The notes under the pieces are model-generated. The model was not told where the DNA came from. It searched no databases and saw only the letters and a list, made by a program, of their open reading frames with translations. A program made the translations under genes and the position numbers. Positions 14,823-24,907 of a stretch of 37,070 nt of DNA are shown piece by piece (positions within the stretch are counted from its first letter, which is position 1; every line of letters begins with the position of its first letter). Source of the DNA: Hydrogenophaga sp. (GTDB lineage: Bacteria > Pseudomonadota > Gammaproteobacteria > Burkholderiales > Burkholderiaceae_C); NCBI RefSeq assembly GCF_028698005.1, contig NZ_JAQVEJ010000012.1, positions 1-37,070 of the forward strand. Direction: 5' to 3'.

Positions 14823-17078
14823 GTGAACGAAAAAAACCACCTGCTGGCCGAATTCGAAGGCACCGTCTCCGGTCACCGTGACGGCCACGGATTCGTCGTC
14901 CGTGACGACGGACAACCCGACATCTATCTGCCCTCCAATGAGATGAGGGCCGTGCTCCACAAGGATCGCGTCAAGGCACGCATCGTCCGTGTGGACCGCA
15001 AGGGCCGGCCCGAGGGCCGTGTCACCGAAATCATCGAGCGCTCGAACGCACCCATCATCGGCCGCCTGCTGCAGGAAAGCGGGGTCTGGCTGGTGGCGCC
15101 GGAAGACAAACGCTACGGGCAGGATGTGCTCATTCCCAAGGGGGCCACCGGTGCCGCCAAGGCGGGGCAGGTGGTGGTGGTCGAGCTGACCGAGCCGCCG
15201 GCCCTCTACGGTCAGCCCGTGGGCCGGGTCAAGGAAGTGCTGGGCGAGATCGACGATCCCGGGATGGAAATCGAAATCGCGGTGCGCAAGTATGGTGTGC
15301 CGCACGAGTTCTCCGAAGCCGCCCTGGCCGAAGCCCGGGCGCTGCCCGAGAAGGTGCGGCCGTCCGACCTGCGCCAGCGGGTGGATCTGCGCGACGTGCC
15401 ACTGGTCACGATCGACGGCGAGGATGCGCGTGACTTCGATGATGCCGTGTACTGCGAGCCGGCCAGGGTCGGGCGCGGCAAGGGCTGGCGCCTGCTGGTT
15501 GCCATCGCGGACGTGAGCCATTACGTGAAGACGGGCTCACCCATCGACATCGACGCGTACGACCGCGCCACCTCGGTGTACTTCCCGCGCCGCGTCATCC
15601 CGATGCTGCCGGAAAAGCTCTCCAACGGGCTGTGCTCGCTCAACCCCGACGTGGACCGCCTGTGCATGGTCTGCGACATGCTGATCAACGCCAAGGGCGA
15701 GATCCATGCCTACCAGTTTTATCCGGCGGTGATGCACAGCCACGGGCGGCTGACCTATACCGAGGTGGCCGCCATCCTGCAAAACACCCGGGGGCCGGAG
15801 GCACAGAACCGCAAGGCGCTGGTGCCGCACCTGCTGAGCCTGCACGATGTCTACCGGGCATTGCTGGCGGCGCGCAACGCGCGTGGCGCGGTCGATTTCG
15901 AGACCGTGGAGACCCAGATCGTCTGCGACGATGCGGGCCGGATCGAGAAAATCGTGCCGCGCGTGCGCAATGACGCCCACAAGCTGATCGAAGAGGCCAT
16001 GCTCGCGGCCAATGTGTGCTCCGCCGATTTCATCGGCCAGAACAAGCATGCCGGCCTGTTCCGCGTGCACGAAGGTCCTACCCCCGAAAAGCAGGAGGTG
16101 CTGCGTGCCTACCTCAAGGCCATGGGCGTGCCACAGACGATCAGTGACGCGCCACACCCCTCGGAATTCCAGCACATTGCCAGCGCCACCAAGGACCGCG
16201 CCGACGCGCCGCAGATCCATGCCATGCTGCTGCGCTCGATGTCGCAGGCGATCTACACCCCGGTCAACGAAGGTCACTTCGGGCTCGCTTTCGACGCCTA
16301 CACGCACTTCACCAGCCCGATCCGGCGCTACCCGGACCTGCTGGTGCACCGCGTGATCAAGGCCATTTTGCTCAGGCAGCGCTACCAGCTGCCGGCACTG
16401 CCGACCCCGGGCGAGGCGCACGCCAAGCTCAGCAAGCGTCTCGCCAGCCGCGCAACGCCGGCGTCGGTGGCCGCGCAGAAAAAGCTCACCGCCGAAATGC
16501 AGGCCTGGCAGGCGGCAGGGTTGCATTGCAGCGCCAACGAGCGCCGTGCCGACGAGGCCAGCCGTGATGTCGAGGCCTGGCTCAAGTGCAAGTACATGCG
16601 CGAGCATCTGGGCGAGGAGTTCTCGGGTGTGGTCACGGCCGTGACCAGCTTCGGCCTGTTCGTGACGCTGGATGCGATGTACATCGAGGGTCTGGTGCAC
16701 ATCACCGAACTGGGCGGGGAGTACTTCCGTTTCGACGAGGCGCGCCAGGAACTGCGCGGCGAACGCACCGGCATCCGCTATGCGCTCGGTACGCGGGTGC
16801 AGGTGCAGGTCAGCCGGGTGGATCTGGACGGCCGGCGCATCGATTTCCGCCTGGTGCAGGGCGACGAAGAGCTGCTGCAGCGGGCCATGCGGGACAAGAC
16901 CGGCGATGGCTCATCGGGGCGCACCAGGGGGGCGGGGGAGACCCGGCGCAAGAGGGCCTCCGACGCCGCGCCGGAGGAAAAAAGCCTGCAGGGGGCCGTG
17001 CGGGCGGCCGCCAGTGCGCCGGCTCGCAAGGGCCGTGGCTCCGCCACGCCGCCCCGAGGCCGCAAATCGCGTCGCTGA
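14823..17078 (+). CDS. rnr: Ribonuclease R (3'-5' exoribonuclease)
   Basis: A 751-residue RNase II/R family enzyme that degrades structured RNA from the 3' end and helps tmRNA-linked decay and ribosomal RNA quality control. N-terminal cold-shock/OB domains (about 10-150) start with FEGTVSGHRDGHGFVV. The RNB catalytic domain contains TIDGEDARDFDDAVYC (about 196-211), whose aspartates bind the metal ions, and the later HFTSPIRRYPDLLVHR. An S1 domain spans about 598-690, and a Lys/Arg-rich tail of about 60 residues marks it as RNase R, not RNase II. The start is a GTG at 14823; it lacks a good Shine-Dalgarno sequence, but no later start keeps the first OB domain. Confidence 0.95.
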   Translation: MNEKNHLLAEFEGTVSGHRDGHGFVVRDDGQPDIYLPSNEMRAVLHKDRVKARIVRVDRKGRPEGRVTEIIERSNAPIIGRLLQESGVWLVAPEDKRYGQDVLIPKGATGAAKAGQVVVVELTEPPALYGQPVGRVKEVLGEIDDPGMEIEIAVRKYGVPHEFSEAALAEARALPEKVRPSDLRQRVDLRDVPLVTIDGEDARDFDDAVYCEPARVGRGKGWRLLVAIADVSHYVKTGSPIDIDAYDRATSVYFPRRVIPMLPEKLSNGLCSLNPDVDRLCMVCDMLINAKGEIHAYQFYPAVMHSHGRLTYTEVAAILQNTRGPEAQNRKALVPHLLSLHDVYRALLAARNARGAVDFETVETQIVCDDAGRIEKIVPRVRNDAHKLIEEAMLAANVCSADFIGQNKHAGLFRVHEGPTPEKQEVLRAYLKAMGVPQTISDAPHPSEFQHIASATKDRADAPQIHAMLLRSMSQAIYTPVNEGHFGLAFDAYTHFTSPIRRYPDLLVHRVIKAILLRQRYQLPALPTPGEAHAKLSKRLASRATPASVAAQKKLTAEMQAWQAAGLHCSANERRADEASRDVEAWLKCKYMREHLGEEFSGVVTAVTSFGLFVTLDAMYIEGLVHITELGGEYFRFDEARQELRGERTGIRYALGTRVQVQVSRVDLDGRRIDFRLVQGDEELLQRAMRDKTGDGSSGRTRGAGETRRKRASDAAPEEKSLQGAVRAAASAPARKGRGSATPPRGRKSRR

Positions 17079-17093
17079 CCGGCGCCAGACACC

Positions 17094-17645
17094 ATGGAGA
17101 TCCTTTTCTTCTTGCTGGAGACGGCATTCTTTCTGCTCATCGGCTCGGCCCTGCTGCGCGCCTGGATGAACCACCTGCGCATCCACATGAGGGCGCAGCC
17201 CGGCCGCTTCGTGATGGCGCTCACCGACTGGCTGGTCAAGCCGGTCCGGCGCGTGCTGCCACGCCCGCTGGCCCAGGGCCGCATCGACTGGGGCAGTCTG
17301 GTGGCGGCGCTGGCGCTGGCGCTGGCCTACGGTGTCATCCGCGCGCTGGCGCTGGATCTGGTCTACGGGGCGGACCTGTCGGCTGCCGCCTCGCTGTCGA
17401 TGATCCTCGTCATTGGCCTGAAGTTGCTGGTCCGTGTGCTGCTGCAGGGTCTGATGGTGCTGCTGCTGGTCTATGCCGTTCTGTCATGGGTCCAGCCGCA
17501 GTCACCCCTGATGGCCACGCTGTACCGCCTGTGCGAGCCGATCGTGCGGCCGGTACGGCGCATCGTGCCGACCGTCGGCGGTGTGGACCTGTCGGTGCTG
17601 GTGCTGCTGGTGCTGCTGCAGGTCGGTCTGATGCTGCTGGGCTGA
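17094..17645 (+). CDS. YggT-family integral membrane protein
   Basis: A 183-residue protein with two YggT repeats. Hydrophobic segments lie at about 1-22, 63-85, 95-125 and 165-183. The repeat signature of a helix followed by a short Pro/Arg hairpin occurs twice: TDWLVKPVRRVLP and YRLCEPIVRPVRRIVP, with the central LSWVQPQSPL turn. The molecular role is not settled; family members have been linked to osmotic stress and cell division or envelope functions in other bacteria. It starts 15 bases after rnr and is probably co-transcribed. It ends six bases from the convergent nnr gene, with no visible terminator between them. Confidence 0.87.
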   Translation: MEILFFLLETAFFLLIGSALLRAWMNHLRIHMRAQPGRFVMALTDWLVKPVRRVLPRPLAQGRIDWGSLVAALALALAYGVIRALALDLVYGADLSAAASLSMILVIGLKLLVRVLLQGLMVLLLVYAVLSWVQPQSPLMATLYRLCEPIVRPVRRIVPTVGGVDLSVLVLLVLLQVGLMLLG

Positions 17646-17651
17646 AAGCGC

Positions 17652-19190
17652 TCAGCCTGCCAGCAGCATGGCCAGGGTGCCGGCATCCAGGTGCCGGCCC
17701 GGTGTGGCGGCCACCCAGCGGTCGGCGGTCTGGCCGTGCAGAAACACGGCCCGAGCCACCGTGGCCGGGGCGTCGCCATCCGCCGGCGTCGGTTGCGCCA
17801 GCAGGCTGCCGATCAGGCCGGCCAGCACGTCGCCGGTACCGGCCGTGGCCAGTGCCGCATTGCCGCTCGGGTTGATGACGGGTGCTTGTCCGGGGCTGGC
17901 AATGATGCTGCCCGAGCCTTTGAGGACACAGATGACGCCCAGCCGGTCGGCCAGTTGCTGCGCGGCGCCGAGCCGGTCGGCCTGAACCTCGGCACTGCCC
18001 GTGCCCAGCAACCGGGCAGCCTCCAGGGGGTGGGGCGTGATCACGGTGACCTGCCCGGGGTGTTCGGCACGGCGCACGAGCTGATGCCGCATGGCCTCGT
18101 GCGCTGCGATGGTGTTCAGCGCGTCGGCGTCCAGGACGAGGCGGCGCGCATGTCGCAGCACGGACGGCAGGTGGCTGGCCACGGCCTGCCCGCCGCCGCA
18201 GCCGCAGACCGTGACCGCGCTGTCCAGCAATGCCGGATCCACCAGCAGGTCGGGGCGCCGGAACATCAGCGCCGGGCACAGTGGATCCCAGCCGGGCGCA
18301 CCCCCATCGGCATCGAGCAGGCCCAGGTAGACCCGTCCGGCGCCCGCGTGCAGCGCCGCACGCGCGGCCAGCACGGCGGCGCCCGTCATGCCCAGGCCTG
18401 CGGGCCGGATGTCCTGCCCGCCGATCACCACCACATCACCCTGGCTGCCCTTATGGGTTGCATGCAGGCGTGGCGCGGCCTCCGCCGTGGTGGCACCGAG
18501 CCAGGCGTCGGCCGTGGGTGGGGAGGCATCGACCAGCGGGGCCAGCCACACCTGGCCGGCCGCATCGCGCCCCTGGGCGGTGAACAGCCCGGGCTTGCCG
18601 GTCAGCATCGTCAGCGTGGCACGGGGCTGCCACGGTGCGGGGTGCGCGTCCCCGGGCATCAGCCACTGCCCGGTGTCGGCAGCGAGTCCGCTGGGCAGGT
18701 CGACGCACAGCACGGGCTGATCGGCCGTGAACAGGGCGCACCAGTGTTCGGCCAGGGAGCCGGTCGGCGCACGCGTGGCACCGATGCCGAGCAATCCATC
18801 GATGGCGGCGTCCCAGGTGTCCGGAGGTGCGTCGTGGATGGTGATTCCACTGGCGTGAGCCTGTGCCAGTGCCCACGCCGTATCGGTGGGTGGATCGCCG
18901 GCCCCGGGGCAGCGGCTGACGTGGAGGTCGGGACCGCCGCCGCGCTCGTGGCGCCAGCGCTGCAGGTGGCTCGCGGCGATGAGCGCGTCACCACCGTTGT
19001 TGCCCGGCCCGCAGGCTACCCATAGCCGACGGGCATGCGGGTGCAGCGCCAGCGTCAGGCGTGCCAGTGCCAGTCCGGCGCGCCTCATCAGTTCATGGGG
19101 AGGCAGGTGTCTGGCCAGCGCGGTTTCGTAGGTGCGCGTTGACGCGATGTTCAGCAGCGGGGCGGGGCGGCAATCAGGCAGAAGACGCAT
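17652..19190 (-). CDS. nnr: Bifunctional NAD(P)H-hydrate epimerase / ADP-dependent NAD(P)H-hydrate dehydratase
   Basis: A 512-residue fusion that repairs hydrated NADH and NADPH. The N-terminal YjeF epimerase domain (about 1-220) shows VACGPGNNGGDALIAASHL and, later, VDLPSGLAADTG. The C-terminal ribokinase-like dehydratase (about 230-512) shows GSQGDVVVIGG, TPHPLEAARLLG, VLKGSGSIIASPG and the nucleotide-binding NAALATAGTGDVLAGLIGSL (20 residues). Both halves look complete. It lies 36 bases downstream of the FAD-oxidoreductase gene on the same strand, so an operon is likely. It converges closely on the YggT gene. Confidence 0.95.
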   Translation of the reverse strand: MRLLPDCRPAPLLNIASTRTYETALARHLPPHELMRRAGLALARLTLALHPHARRLWVACGPGNNGGDALIAASHLQRWRHERGGGPDLHVSRCPGAGDPPTDTAWALAQAHASGITIHDAPPDTWDAAIDGLLGIGATRAPTGSLAEHWCALFTADQPVLCVDLPSGLAADTGQWLMPGDAHPAPWQPRATLTMLTGKPGLFTAQGRDAAGQVWLAPLVDASPPTADAWLGATTAEAAPRLHATHKGSQGDVVVIGGQDIRPAGLGMTGAAVLAARAALHAGAGRVYLGLLDADGGAPGWDPLCPALMFRRPDLLVDPALLDSAVTVCGCGGGQAVASHLPSVLRHARRLVLDADALNTIAAHEAMRHQLVRRAEHPGQVTVITPHPLEAARLLGTGSAEVQADRLGAAQQLADRLGVICVLKGSGSIIASPGQAPVINPSGNAALATAGTGDVLAGLIGSLLAQPTPADGDAPATVARAVFLHGQTADRWVAATPGRHLDAGTLAMLLAG

Positions 19191-19226
19191 ACCCCATGAT
19201 AGCTTTGCCGCCGCCGGGGCACGGGG

Positions 19227-20483
19227 TCATCGCCCCGGTGAGAAGGGTTCCGCTTCGATGGGTGTTGGCGCGCGTTCGATGAGTGCCGTCAGCAGCCGGG
19301 CGCTGCCTGGCGCCATCGCCCAGCCCTGCGCACCGTGGTCCATGTTCACCCAGATGCCGGGCAGACCGCAGACGCCGATCAGGGGCAAGCCGTCCCGGCT
19401 GCGGCTGATGAGGGCCTCCCAGTGCTGGACGGTGCCCTGGTGCTGGCCGCGCAGCCGGGCGGCGCCGGGAAACCAGTCCTCCGACGCGCGGTACAGGTCG
19501 GCGTAGGCTTCACGCGGGCTGGCCGGTGCCGACGCGCGGGCGGCGGCGAACGCACCCGCGATGCGCAGGCGGCCGCCCTGGGTCACCAGGAGCGTCTGAC
19601 GGTCGGCGTCGAACACCGGGTGGCGCGGCGCGAACACGGCATCCATCAGTGGTGCGCTCACCGATTTGCCCTGCAGCAACCAGGACTGGCCGCGCCAGCC
19701 CGCTGCACGCAGCAAGCCGGCGGAGGCCGCGCCGGCGCACACGGCCACGGCGTCGAAGGCGGCTTCGTGCGGCGCCTCGTCGTCGGGTGCGCGCCAGCGC
19801 AGTCGCGGCCGCTCGCCCGGCGTCATGCCCAAGACCTCATGCGCCATCTCGAACCGGGCTCCGGCGGCCAGCGCCTCGTTGCGCCAGCGCATGGCAGCCT
19901 GCCGTGGCACGGCGGTGAAGCTCTGGCCGATGCGCAGCACGCGTGCCAGCGGCGTGTCCGGATCAAGGCCGGGCTCCAGCGAACGCACCGTGTCGATGTC
20001 CAGCCCTTCCAGGGTCAGGCCCGCGTCGGCCAACTGATCGAGCCGCTCCCTGACGCGATCATGGTCATCGGCATGGCGCCAGAACACGAGCAGGCCATCG
20101 CTGGACGGCGGCGTGTCTTCACTGTCCGCATCACCGGTGGCCAGGTGGGCCTGGGGCGGGTCCAACAGGTCCTCGCCGAGCTGAATGAGCGCGCGCGCAT
20201 GGCGCACCCATGCCGCCAGGGCAGCGGTGTCGGCGCCCGCTGTCGTGCGCCGTACCCAGCCCAGCCAGCCTGGCGCCGCCCGGCTTCCCCAGGCAGGCAT
20301 GGGGTCTGCGCCGAGCGGCCATGGCCATGGCCAGCCTTGGGTGACCAGGCCGGTGCAGCCGAAACTGGCTTCCTCACCGATGGTGGCACGGCGGTCGAAT
20401 ACCACCGGTTCGTGGCCGCGTCGCGCGAGCGCGAGCGCCGTGGCCACGCCAACCACGCCCGCTCCGATGACGGCGATCCTCAT
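19227..20483 (-). CDS. FAD-dependent oxidoreductase, D-amino-acid dehydrogenase (DadA)-like
   Basis: From the ATG at 20483, preceded by GGAGG, the protein has 418 residues. The N-terminal Rossmann motif is IAVIGAGVVGVATALALARR, followed by the acidic VVFDRR. Near residue 40 comes an EASFGCTGLV segment like that around the flavin in DadA, and near the C-terminus a ISRSRDGLPLIG and NMDHGAQGWAMAPGSARLL segment that binds the FAD pyrophosphate, both typical of the DAO family. It should oxidise an amine or D-amino acid and pass electrons to the respiratory chain or oxygen; the substrate is not clear. It is divergent from rpsB and upstream of nnr. Confidence 0.85.
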   Translation of the reverse strand: MRIAVIGAGVVGVATALALARRGHEPVVFDRRATIGEEASFGCTGLVTQGWPWPWPLGADPMPAWGSRAAPGWLGWVRRTTAGADTAALAAWVRHARALIQLGEDLLDPPQAHLATGDADSEDTPPSSDGLLVFWRHADDHDRVRERLDQLADAGLTLEGLDIDTVRSLEPGLDPDTPLARVLRIGQSFTAVPRQAAMRWRNEALAAGARFEMAHEVLGMTPGERPRLRWRAPDDEAPHEAAFDAVAVCAGAASAGLLRAAGWRGQSWLLQGKSVSAPLMDAVFAPRHPVFDADRQTLLVTQGGRLRIAGAFAAARASAPASPREAYADLYRASEDWFPGAARLRGQHQGTVQHWEALISRSRDGLPLIGVCGLPGIWVNMDHGAQGWAMAPGSARLLTALIERAPTPIEAEPFSPGR

Positions 20484-20591
20484 TGGCGTGCCTCCGGCGC
20501 GGGAACAGGGAGCAACGACCGGGCGCAGTGGCTCGAGACGGGTGGAGGCATGGTGATGGGAGGAAAAGGGGGAAGGGCCCGGTAGGGCGAA

Positions 20592-20600
20592 TGCTATAAT
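20592..20600 (+). promoter_or_regulatory. Extended -10 promoter of rpsB
   Basis: TGCTATAAT, a consensus -10 with TG extension, is followed by a leader of about 185 bases before rpsB. No good -35 is visible. It is the strongest promoter-like sequence upstream of the translation and envelope gene array. Confidence 0.7.
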
Positions 20601-20607
20601 CGACCGG

Positions 20608-20792
20608 CTTTGCGCCTGATTGTCCTTCGATTTGCGGGCCGCCCTGGCGGAACTGCCATATCGAAGGCGCAAGCGTGATGCAAATCGCAAACCGGCCCAC
20701 CCGGGTGTTGTTCGTGCGAATCGAGCCAGATAGCCTGGCCTTCGCCGGGCGATCGGGGCCGGATTTTAGTCCCAACCTCAGGAAAGAAAATC
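20608..20792 (+). promoter_or_regulatory. Structured 5' leader of rpsB (candidate S2 autoregulatory RNA)
   Basis: The leader has three long complementary pairs that cannot all form together: CTTTGCGCCT (20608-20617) with AGGCGCAAG (20665-20673), CCTTCGAT (20624-20631) with ATCGAAGG (20660-20667), and CGATTTGC (20628-20635) with GCAAATCG (20680-20687). A further GC-rich segment precedes the ribosome binding site AGGAAAG. In E. coli, S2 represses its own operon through the leader; a similar role here is inferred. Confidence 0.5.
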
Positions 20793-21548
20793 ATGTCGAT
20801 CTCCATGCGCGAAATGCTGGAAGCCGGTGTCCATTTCGGCCACCAGACCCGCTTCTGGAACCCCAAGATGGCTCCGTTCATCTTCGGTTCCCGCAACAAG
20901 ATTCATATCGTCAACCTCGAGAAGACGCTGCCCAAGTTCGAGGAAGCCCAGAAGTTCGTGCGCCAGCTGGCCGCCAATCGCGGCACCATCCTGTTCGTCG
21001 GCACCAAGCGCACCTCGCGCGAGACCGTCGCCCAGGAAGCCCGCCGCGCCGGCATGCCCTTCGTCGAGCAGCGCTGGCTCGGCGGCATGCTGACCAACTT
21101 CAAGACCGTCAAGACGTCCATCAAGCGCCTGAAGGACATGCAGGCCCAGAAGGAAGCGGGCCTGGACAACATGAGCAAGAAAGAACAGCTCATGTTCACC
21201 CGCGAGATGGAAAAGCTCGAGAAGGACATCGGCGGCATCCAGGACATGACCGCGCTGCCCGATGCCATCTTCGTGATCGACGTGGGCTTCCACAAGATCG
21301 CCGTGGCCGAAGCGCAGAAGCTGGGCATCCCGCTGGTGGGTGTGGTGGATACCAACCACTCGCCGGTCGGCATCGACTACGTGATCCCCGGCAACGATGA
21401 CTCGGCCCGCGCCGTGGCGCTGTACGCCCGTGGCATCGCCGACGCCGTGCTCGAAGGCCGCGCCAATGCCGTGACCGAGGTGGCCAAGGCCGCTGCCGCC
21501 GAAGGCGGTGACGAATTCGTCGAAGTCGACGACGCTGCTGCCGCCTGA
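20793..21548 (+). CDS. rpsB: 30S ribosomal protein S2
   Basis: A 251-residue S2 protein. It begins [20 protein letters not shown] after the first few residues, and carries [11 protein letters not shown], the coiled-coil insertion region around [20 protein letters not shown], and [20 protein letters not shown], all strongly conserved. S2 assembles late on the head of the small subunit and is needed for initiation. AGGAAAG precedes the ATG by a normal distance. It is the first gene of the array and is followed by a hairpin at 21568 and then tsf. Confidence 0.98.
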   Translation: MSISMREMLEAGVHFGHQTRFWNPKMAPFIFGSRNKIHIVNLEKTLPKFEEAQKFVRQLAANRGTILFVGTKRTSRETVAQEARRAGMPFVEQRWLGGMLTNFKTVKTSIKRLKDMQAQKEAGLDNMSKKEQLMFTREMEKLEKDIGGIQDMTALPDAIFVIDVGFHKIAVAEAQKLGIPLVGVVDTNHSPVGIDYVIPGNDDSARAVALYARGIADAVLEGRANAVTEVAKAAAAEGGDEFVEVDDAAAA

Positions 21549-21567
21549 TTTTCGTTCAGGGTCGCAC

Positions 21568-21595
21568 AAGGGGGGGGCTCTCGCAGCCCCCTTTT
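21568..21595 (+). terminator. GC-rich hairpin with T-run between rpsB and tsf
   Basis: AAGGGGGGGGCT and AGCCCCCTTTT form a stem with a 5-base loop. It is probably a partial terminator or RNA-stability element that sets S2 versus EF-Ts levels, as tsf has no obvious promoter of its own in the 70 bases that follow. Confidence 0.7.
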
Positions 21596-21666
21596 CGCCG
21601 GCCCATTTCCAATCACCGACTGCCGTGCGGCCCGAGGCGGGCAACGCGGCCCATGGAGAACATACG

Positions 21667-22560
21667 ATGGCAATTACCGCAAGCATGGTGGCCGAACTGC
21701 GCGCCAAGACCGACGCTCCCATGATGGAGTGCAAGAAGGCGTTGACCGAGGCCGACGGCGACATGGCCAAGGCCGAGGAGATCCTGCGCGTCAAGCTGGG
21801 CACCAAGGCCGGCAAGGCAGCGTCGCGTGTGACCGCCGAAGGCGCCGTGGCCGGTTTCATCGAGGGCACGACCGGCGCCCTGATCGAGGTCAACTGCGAA
21901 ACCGACTTCGTCACCAAGAACGACAGCTTCCTGGCGATGGTCCAGGCCGCTGCCGAACTGGTGGCCAAGCACAACCCGGCCGATCTGGACGCCCTGGGTG
22001 CCCTGGCCTACAGCCAGGACGGATTTGGTCCGACGCTGGAAGAGGTCCGCAAGGGCTTGATCGGCAAGATCGGCGAGAACATGTCTCTGCGCCGTTTCAA
22101 GCGCTACAGCGGTGGAGCCCAACTGGTGTCCTACCTGCACGGCAGCCGCATCGGCGTGATGGTCGAATTCGAGGGTGACGCCGTGGCGGCCAGGGACGTG
22201 GCCATGCACATCGCGGCGATGAAACCGGTGGCCCTGTCGTCGTCCGACGTGCCGGCCGAGCTGATTGCCCGTGAGCGCTCGGTGGCCGAGGCCAAGGCGG
22301 CCGAATCCGGCAAGCCGGCCGACATCGTGGCGAAGATGGTCGAGGGCTCGGTGCAGAAATACCTCAAGGAGGTGTCGCTGCTGGACCAGGTGTTTGTCAA
22401 GGCCGCTGATGGCAAGCAGACGGTGGGCCAGTACCTGAAGTCCGTCAACACCACGATCAAAGGTTTCACCCTGTACGTGGTGGGCGAGGGCATCGAGAAG
22501 AAGGCGGACGACTTCGCTGCCGAAGTCGCTGCCCAGGTCGCGGCCGCCCAGGGCGCCTGA
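21667..22560 (+). CDS. tsf: Elongation factor Ts
   Basis: A 297-residue EF-Ts, the nucleotide exchange factor for EF-Tu. The N-terminal UBA-like domain is [20 protein letters not shown] followed by ECKKAL; the core contains the EF-Tu-contacting [13 protein letters not shown] and [16 protein letters not shown] precedes the ATG at 21667; the open frame continues upstream to 21508 over the rpsB end and hairpin, which is not coding. It is coupled to rpsB in the usual order. The ~210-base gap to pyrH holds a GNRA-capped hairpin. Confidence 0.98.
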   Translation: MAITASMVAELRAKTDAPMMECKKALTEADGDMAKAEEILRVKLGTKAGKAASRVTAEGAVAGFIEGTTGALIEVNCETDFVTKNDSFLAMVQAAAELVAKHNPADLDALGALAYSQDGFGPTLEEVRKGLIGKIGENMSLRRFKRYSGGAQLVSYLHGSRIGVMVEFEGDAVAARDVAMHIAAMKPVALSSSDVPAELIARERSVAEAKAAESGKPADIVAKMVEGSVQKYLKEVSLLDQVFVKAADGKQTVGQYLKSVNTTIKGFTLYVVGEGIEKKADDFAAEVAAQVAAAQGA

Positions 22561-22605
22561 CCTGACACGGCTGGTTGCACCAGCCTTTGCTGTGCACAGC
22601 ACTCG

Positions 22606-22623
22606 ACGGGCCGCAAGGCCCGT
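22606..22623 (+). other. GCAA-capped hairpin in the tsf-pyrH spacer
   Basis: ACGGGCC and GGCCCGT form a perfect 7-bp stem with a GCAA tetraloop about 45 bases after tsf. A poor T-tract follows, so it is a weak terminator at best or protects the tsf mRNA end. Nothing else certain is seen in the spacer 22561-22773; TTGACG at 22728 and TACACT just before it look like isolated promoter halves. Confidence 0.5.
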
Positions 22624-22773
22624 TGTTGCGTGGGCCGTTCACCGTTCCGGTGATGCGCGCCCGTGGCGACTTTTTTTGCCTATCCGCGGTGCCCTCCCAC
22701 GAACGGGTGCCGGCGGCTGGGTACACTTGACGGTTAAGCCGATCTCCTCCTTCGTTCCAGCCCAGGACATCCC

Positions 22774-23484
22774 ATGCCTGCCTACAAACGGATACTTCTC
22801 AAGCTCTCCGGCGAAGCCCTGATGGGCGATGACGCCTTTGGTATCAACCGCACCACCATCGTGCGGATGGTCGAGGAGATCGCCGAGGTGACCCGCCTGG
22901 GGGTCGAGGTGGCCATCGTGATCGGCGGTGGCAACATCTTCCGCGGGGTGGCGGGCGGTGCGGTCGGAATGGATCGCGCCACGGCCGACTACATGGGCAT
23001 GCTGGCCACGGTCATGAATTCGCTGGCACTGGCCGATGCGCTGGACAAGACCGGTGTGGTGGCCCGCGTCATGTCGGCCATCGCGATCGACCAGGTGGTT
23101 GAGCCCTACGTCCGGCCCAAGGCGTTGCAGTACCTGGAGGAGGGCAAGGTGGTGATCTTCGCTGCCGGCACCGGCAATCCCTTCTTCACCACCGACACGG
23201 CGGCGGCTCTGCGGGGCGCCGAAATCGGCGCCGAGATCGTGCTCAAGGCGACCAAGGTTGACGGCGTCTACACGGCCGATCCGAAGAAGGATCCGTCCGC
23301 CACGCGCTACACCGCCATTTCTTTCGACGAGGCGATGGCCAGGAACCTGCAGGTGATGGACGCGACCGCGTTCGCGCTCTGCCGTGACCAGAAGCTTCCC
23401 GTCAAGGTATTTTCGATCTTCAAGCAGGGCGCGTTGCGCAATGTGGTGCTGGGGGGCGATGAAGGCACCCTGGTGCACGTCTGA
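22774..23484 (+). CDS. pyrH: UMP kinase
   Basis: A 236-residue bacterial UMP kinase of the amino-acid kinase fold, forming a hexamer that makes UDP from UMP and is normally activated by GTP and inhibited by UTP. Phosphate-binding residues lie in LLKLSGEAL (8-16, with Lys10) and GGGNIFRG (51-58). The UMP-binding [18 protein letters not shown] segment is at 130-147, and [17 protein letters not shown] at 158-174 contacts ATP. The start at 22774 directly precedes the conserved [10 protein letters not shown]. It is the first of a run of closely spaced genes reaching to 36022. Confidence 0.97.
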   Translation: MPAYKRILLKLSGEALMGDDAFGINRTTIVRMVEEIAEVTRLGVEVAIVIGGGNIFRGVAGGAVGMDRATADYMGMLATVMNSLALADALDKTGVVARVMSAIAIDQVVEPYVRPKALQYLEEGKVVIFAAGTGNPFFTTDTAAALRGAEIGAEIVLKATKVDGVYTADPKKDPSATRYTAISFDEAMARNLQVMDATAFALCRDQKLPVKVFSIFKQGALRNVVLGGDEGTLVHV

Positions 23485-23531
23485 CCGCGATGCGTTCTGC
23501 CTCCACCCCGTCTTCGACAAGAGGAACCGTC

Positions 23532-24095
23532 ATGAGCAGCATTCCCGAGATCCGCAAGAACGCCGAGCACAAGATGCAACAGTCCATCGAAGCGCTCAAG
23601 GCGAACCTGTCCAAACTGCGTACCGGCCGTGCCAATCCCCAGTTGCTGGACACGGTGCATGTCGAGTATTACGGCTCCATGTTGCCGCTGTCGCAGGTGG
23701 CCAATCTCTCCTTGCTCGATGCCCGCACCATCGGTGTCGCGCCGTGGGAAAAAGGCATGGGGGCCAAGATTGAAAAGGCCATTCGCGAATCCGATCTGGG
23801 TCTGAATCCGGCCAGCCAGGGTGACCTGATCCGCGTGCCCATGCCGCCGATGACCGAAGAACGGCGCAAGGAACTGACCAAGGTGGCGCGTGGCGAAGGT
23901 GAAAACACCAAGGTGGCGGTGCGCAACCTGCGCCGCGATGCCAATGAGCATGTCAAGCGCCTGCTCAAGGACAAGCTGGTGTCGGAAGATGACGAGCGCC
24001 GCGCGCAGGACGACATCCAGAAGCTGACCGATCGCATGATCGCCGAAGTCGACAAGATCGTATCGTCCAAGGAGCAGGACATCATGGCCGTTTGA
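23532..24095 (+). CDS. frr: Ribosome recycling factor
   Basis: A 187-residue RRF, about the normal 185. It splits post-termination ribosomes together with EF-G. Conserved pieces are [19 protein letters not shown], the [16 protein letters not shown] strand region and [17 protein letters not shown] in the three-helix bundle. AGAGGAA precedes the ATG at 23532; the frame extends upstream to 23490 but lacks a start signal. It lies 47 bases after pyrH, the standard order in proteobacteria. Confidence 0.98.
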   Translation: MSSIPEIRKNAEHKMQQSIEALKANLSKLRTGRANPQLLDTVHVEYYGSMLPLSQVANLSLLDARTIGVAPWEKGMGAKIEKAIRESDLGLNPASQGDLIRVPMPPMTEERRKELTKVARGEGENTKVAVRNLRRDANEHVKRLLKDKLVSEDDERRAQDDIQKLTDRMIAEVDKIVSSKEQDIMAV

Positions 24096-24142
24096 GCCAT
24101 ACGTGCTGCCTGCGCCCCGAGTCCACTGTTGCTGTGCCGACG

Positions 24143-24899
<757 letters not shown>

Positions 24900-24907
<8 letters not shown>

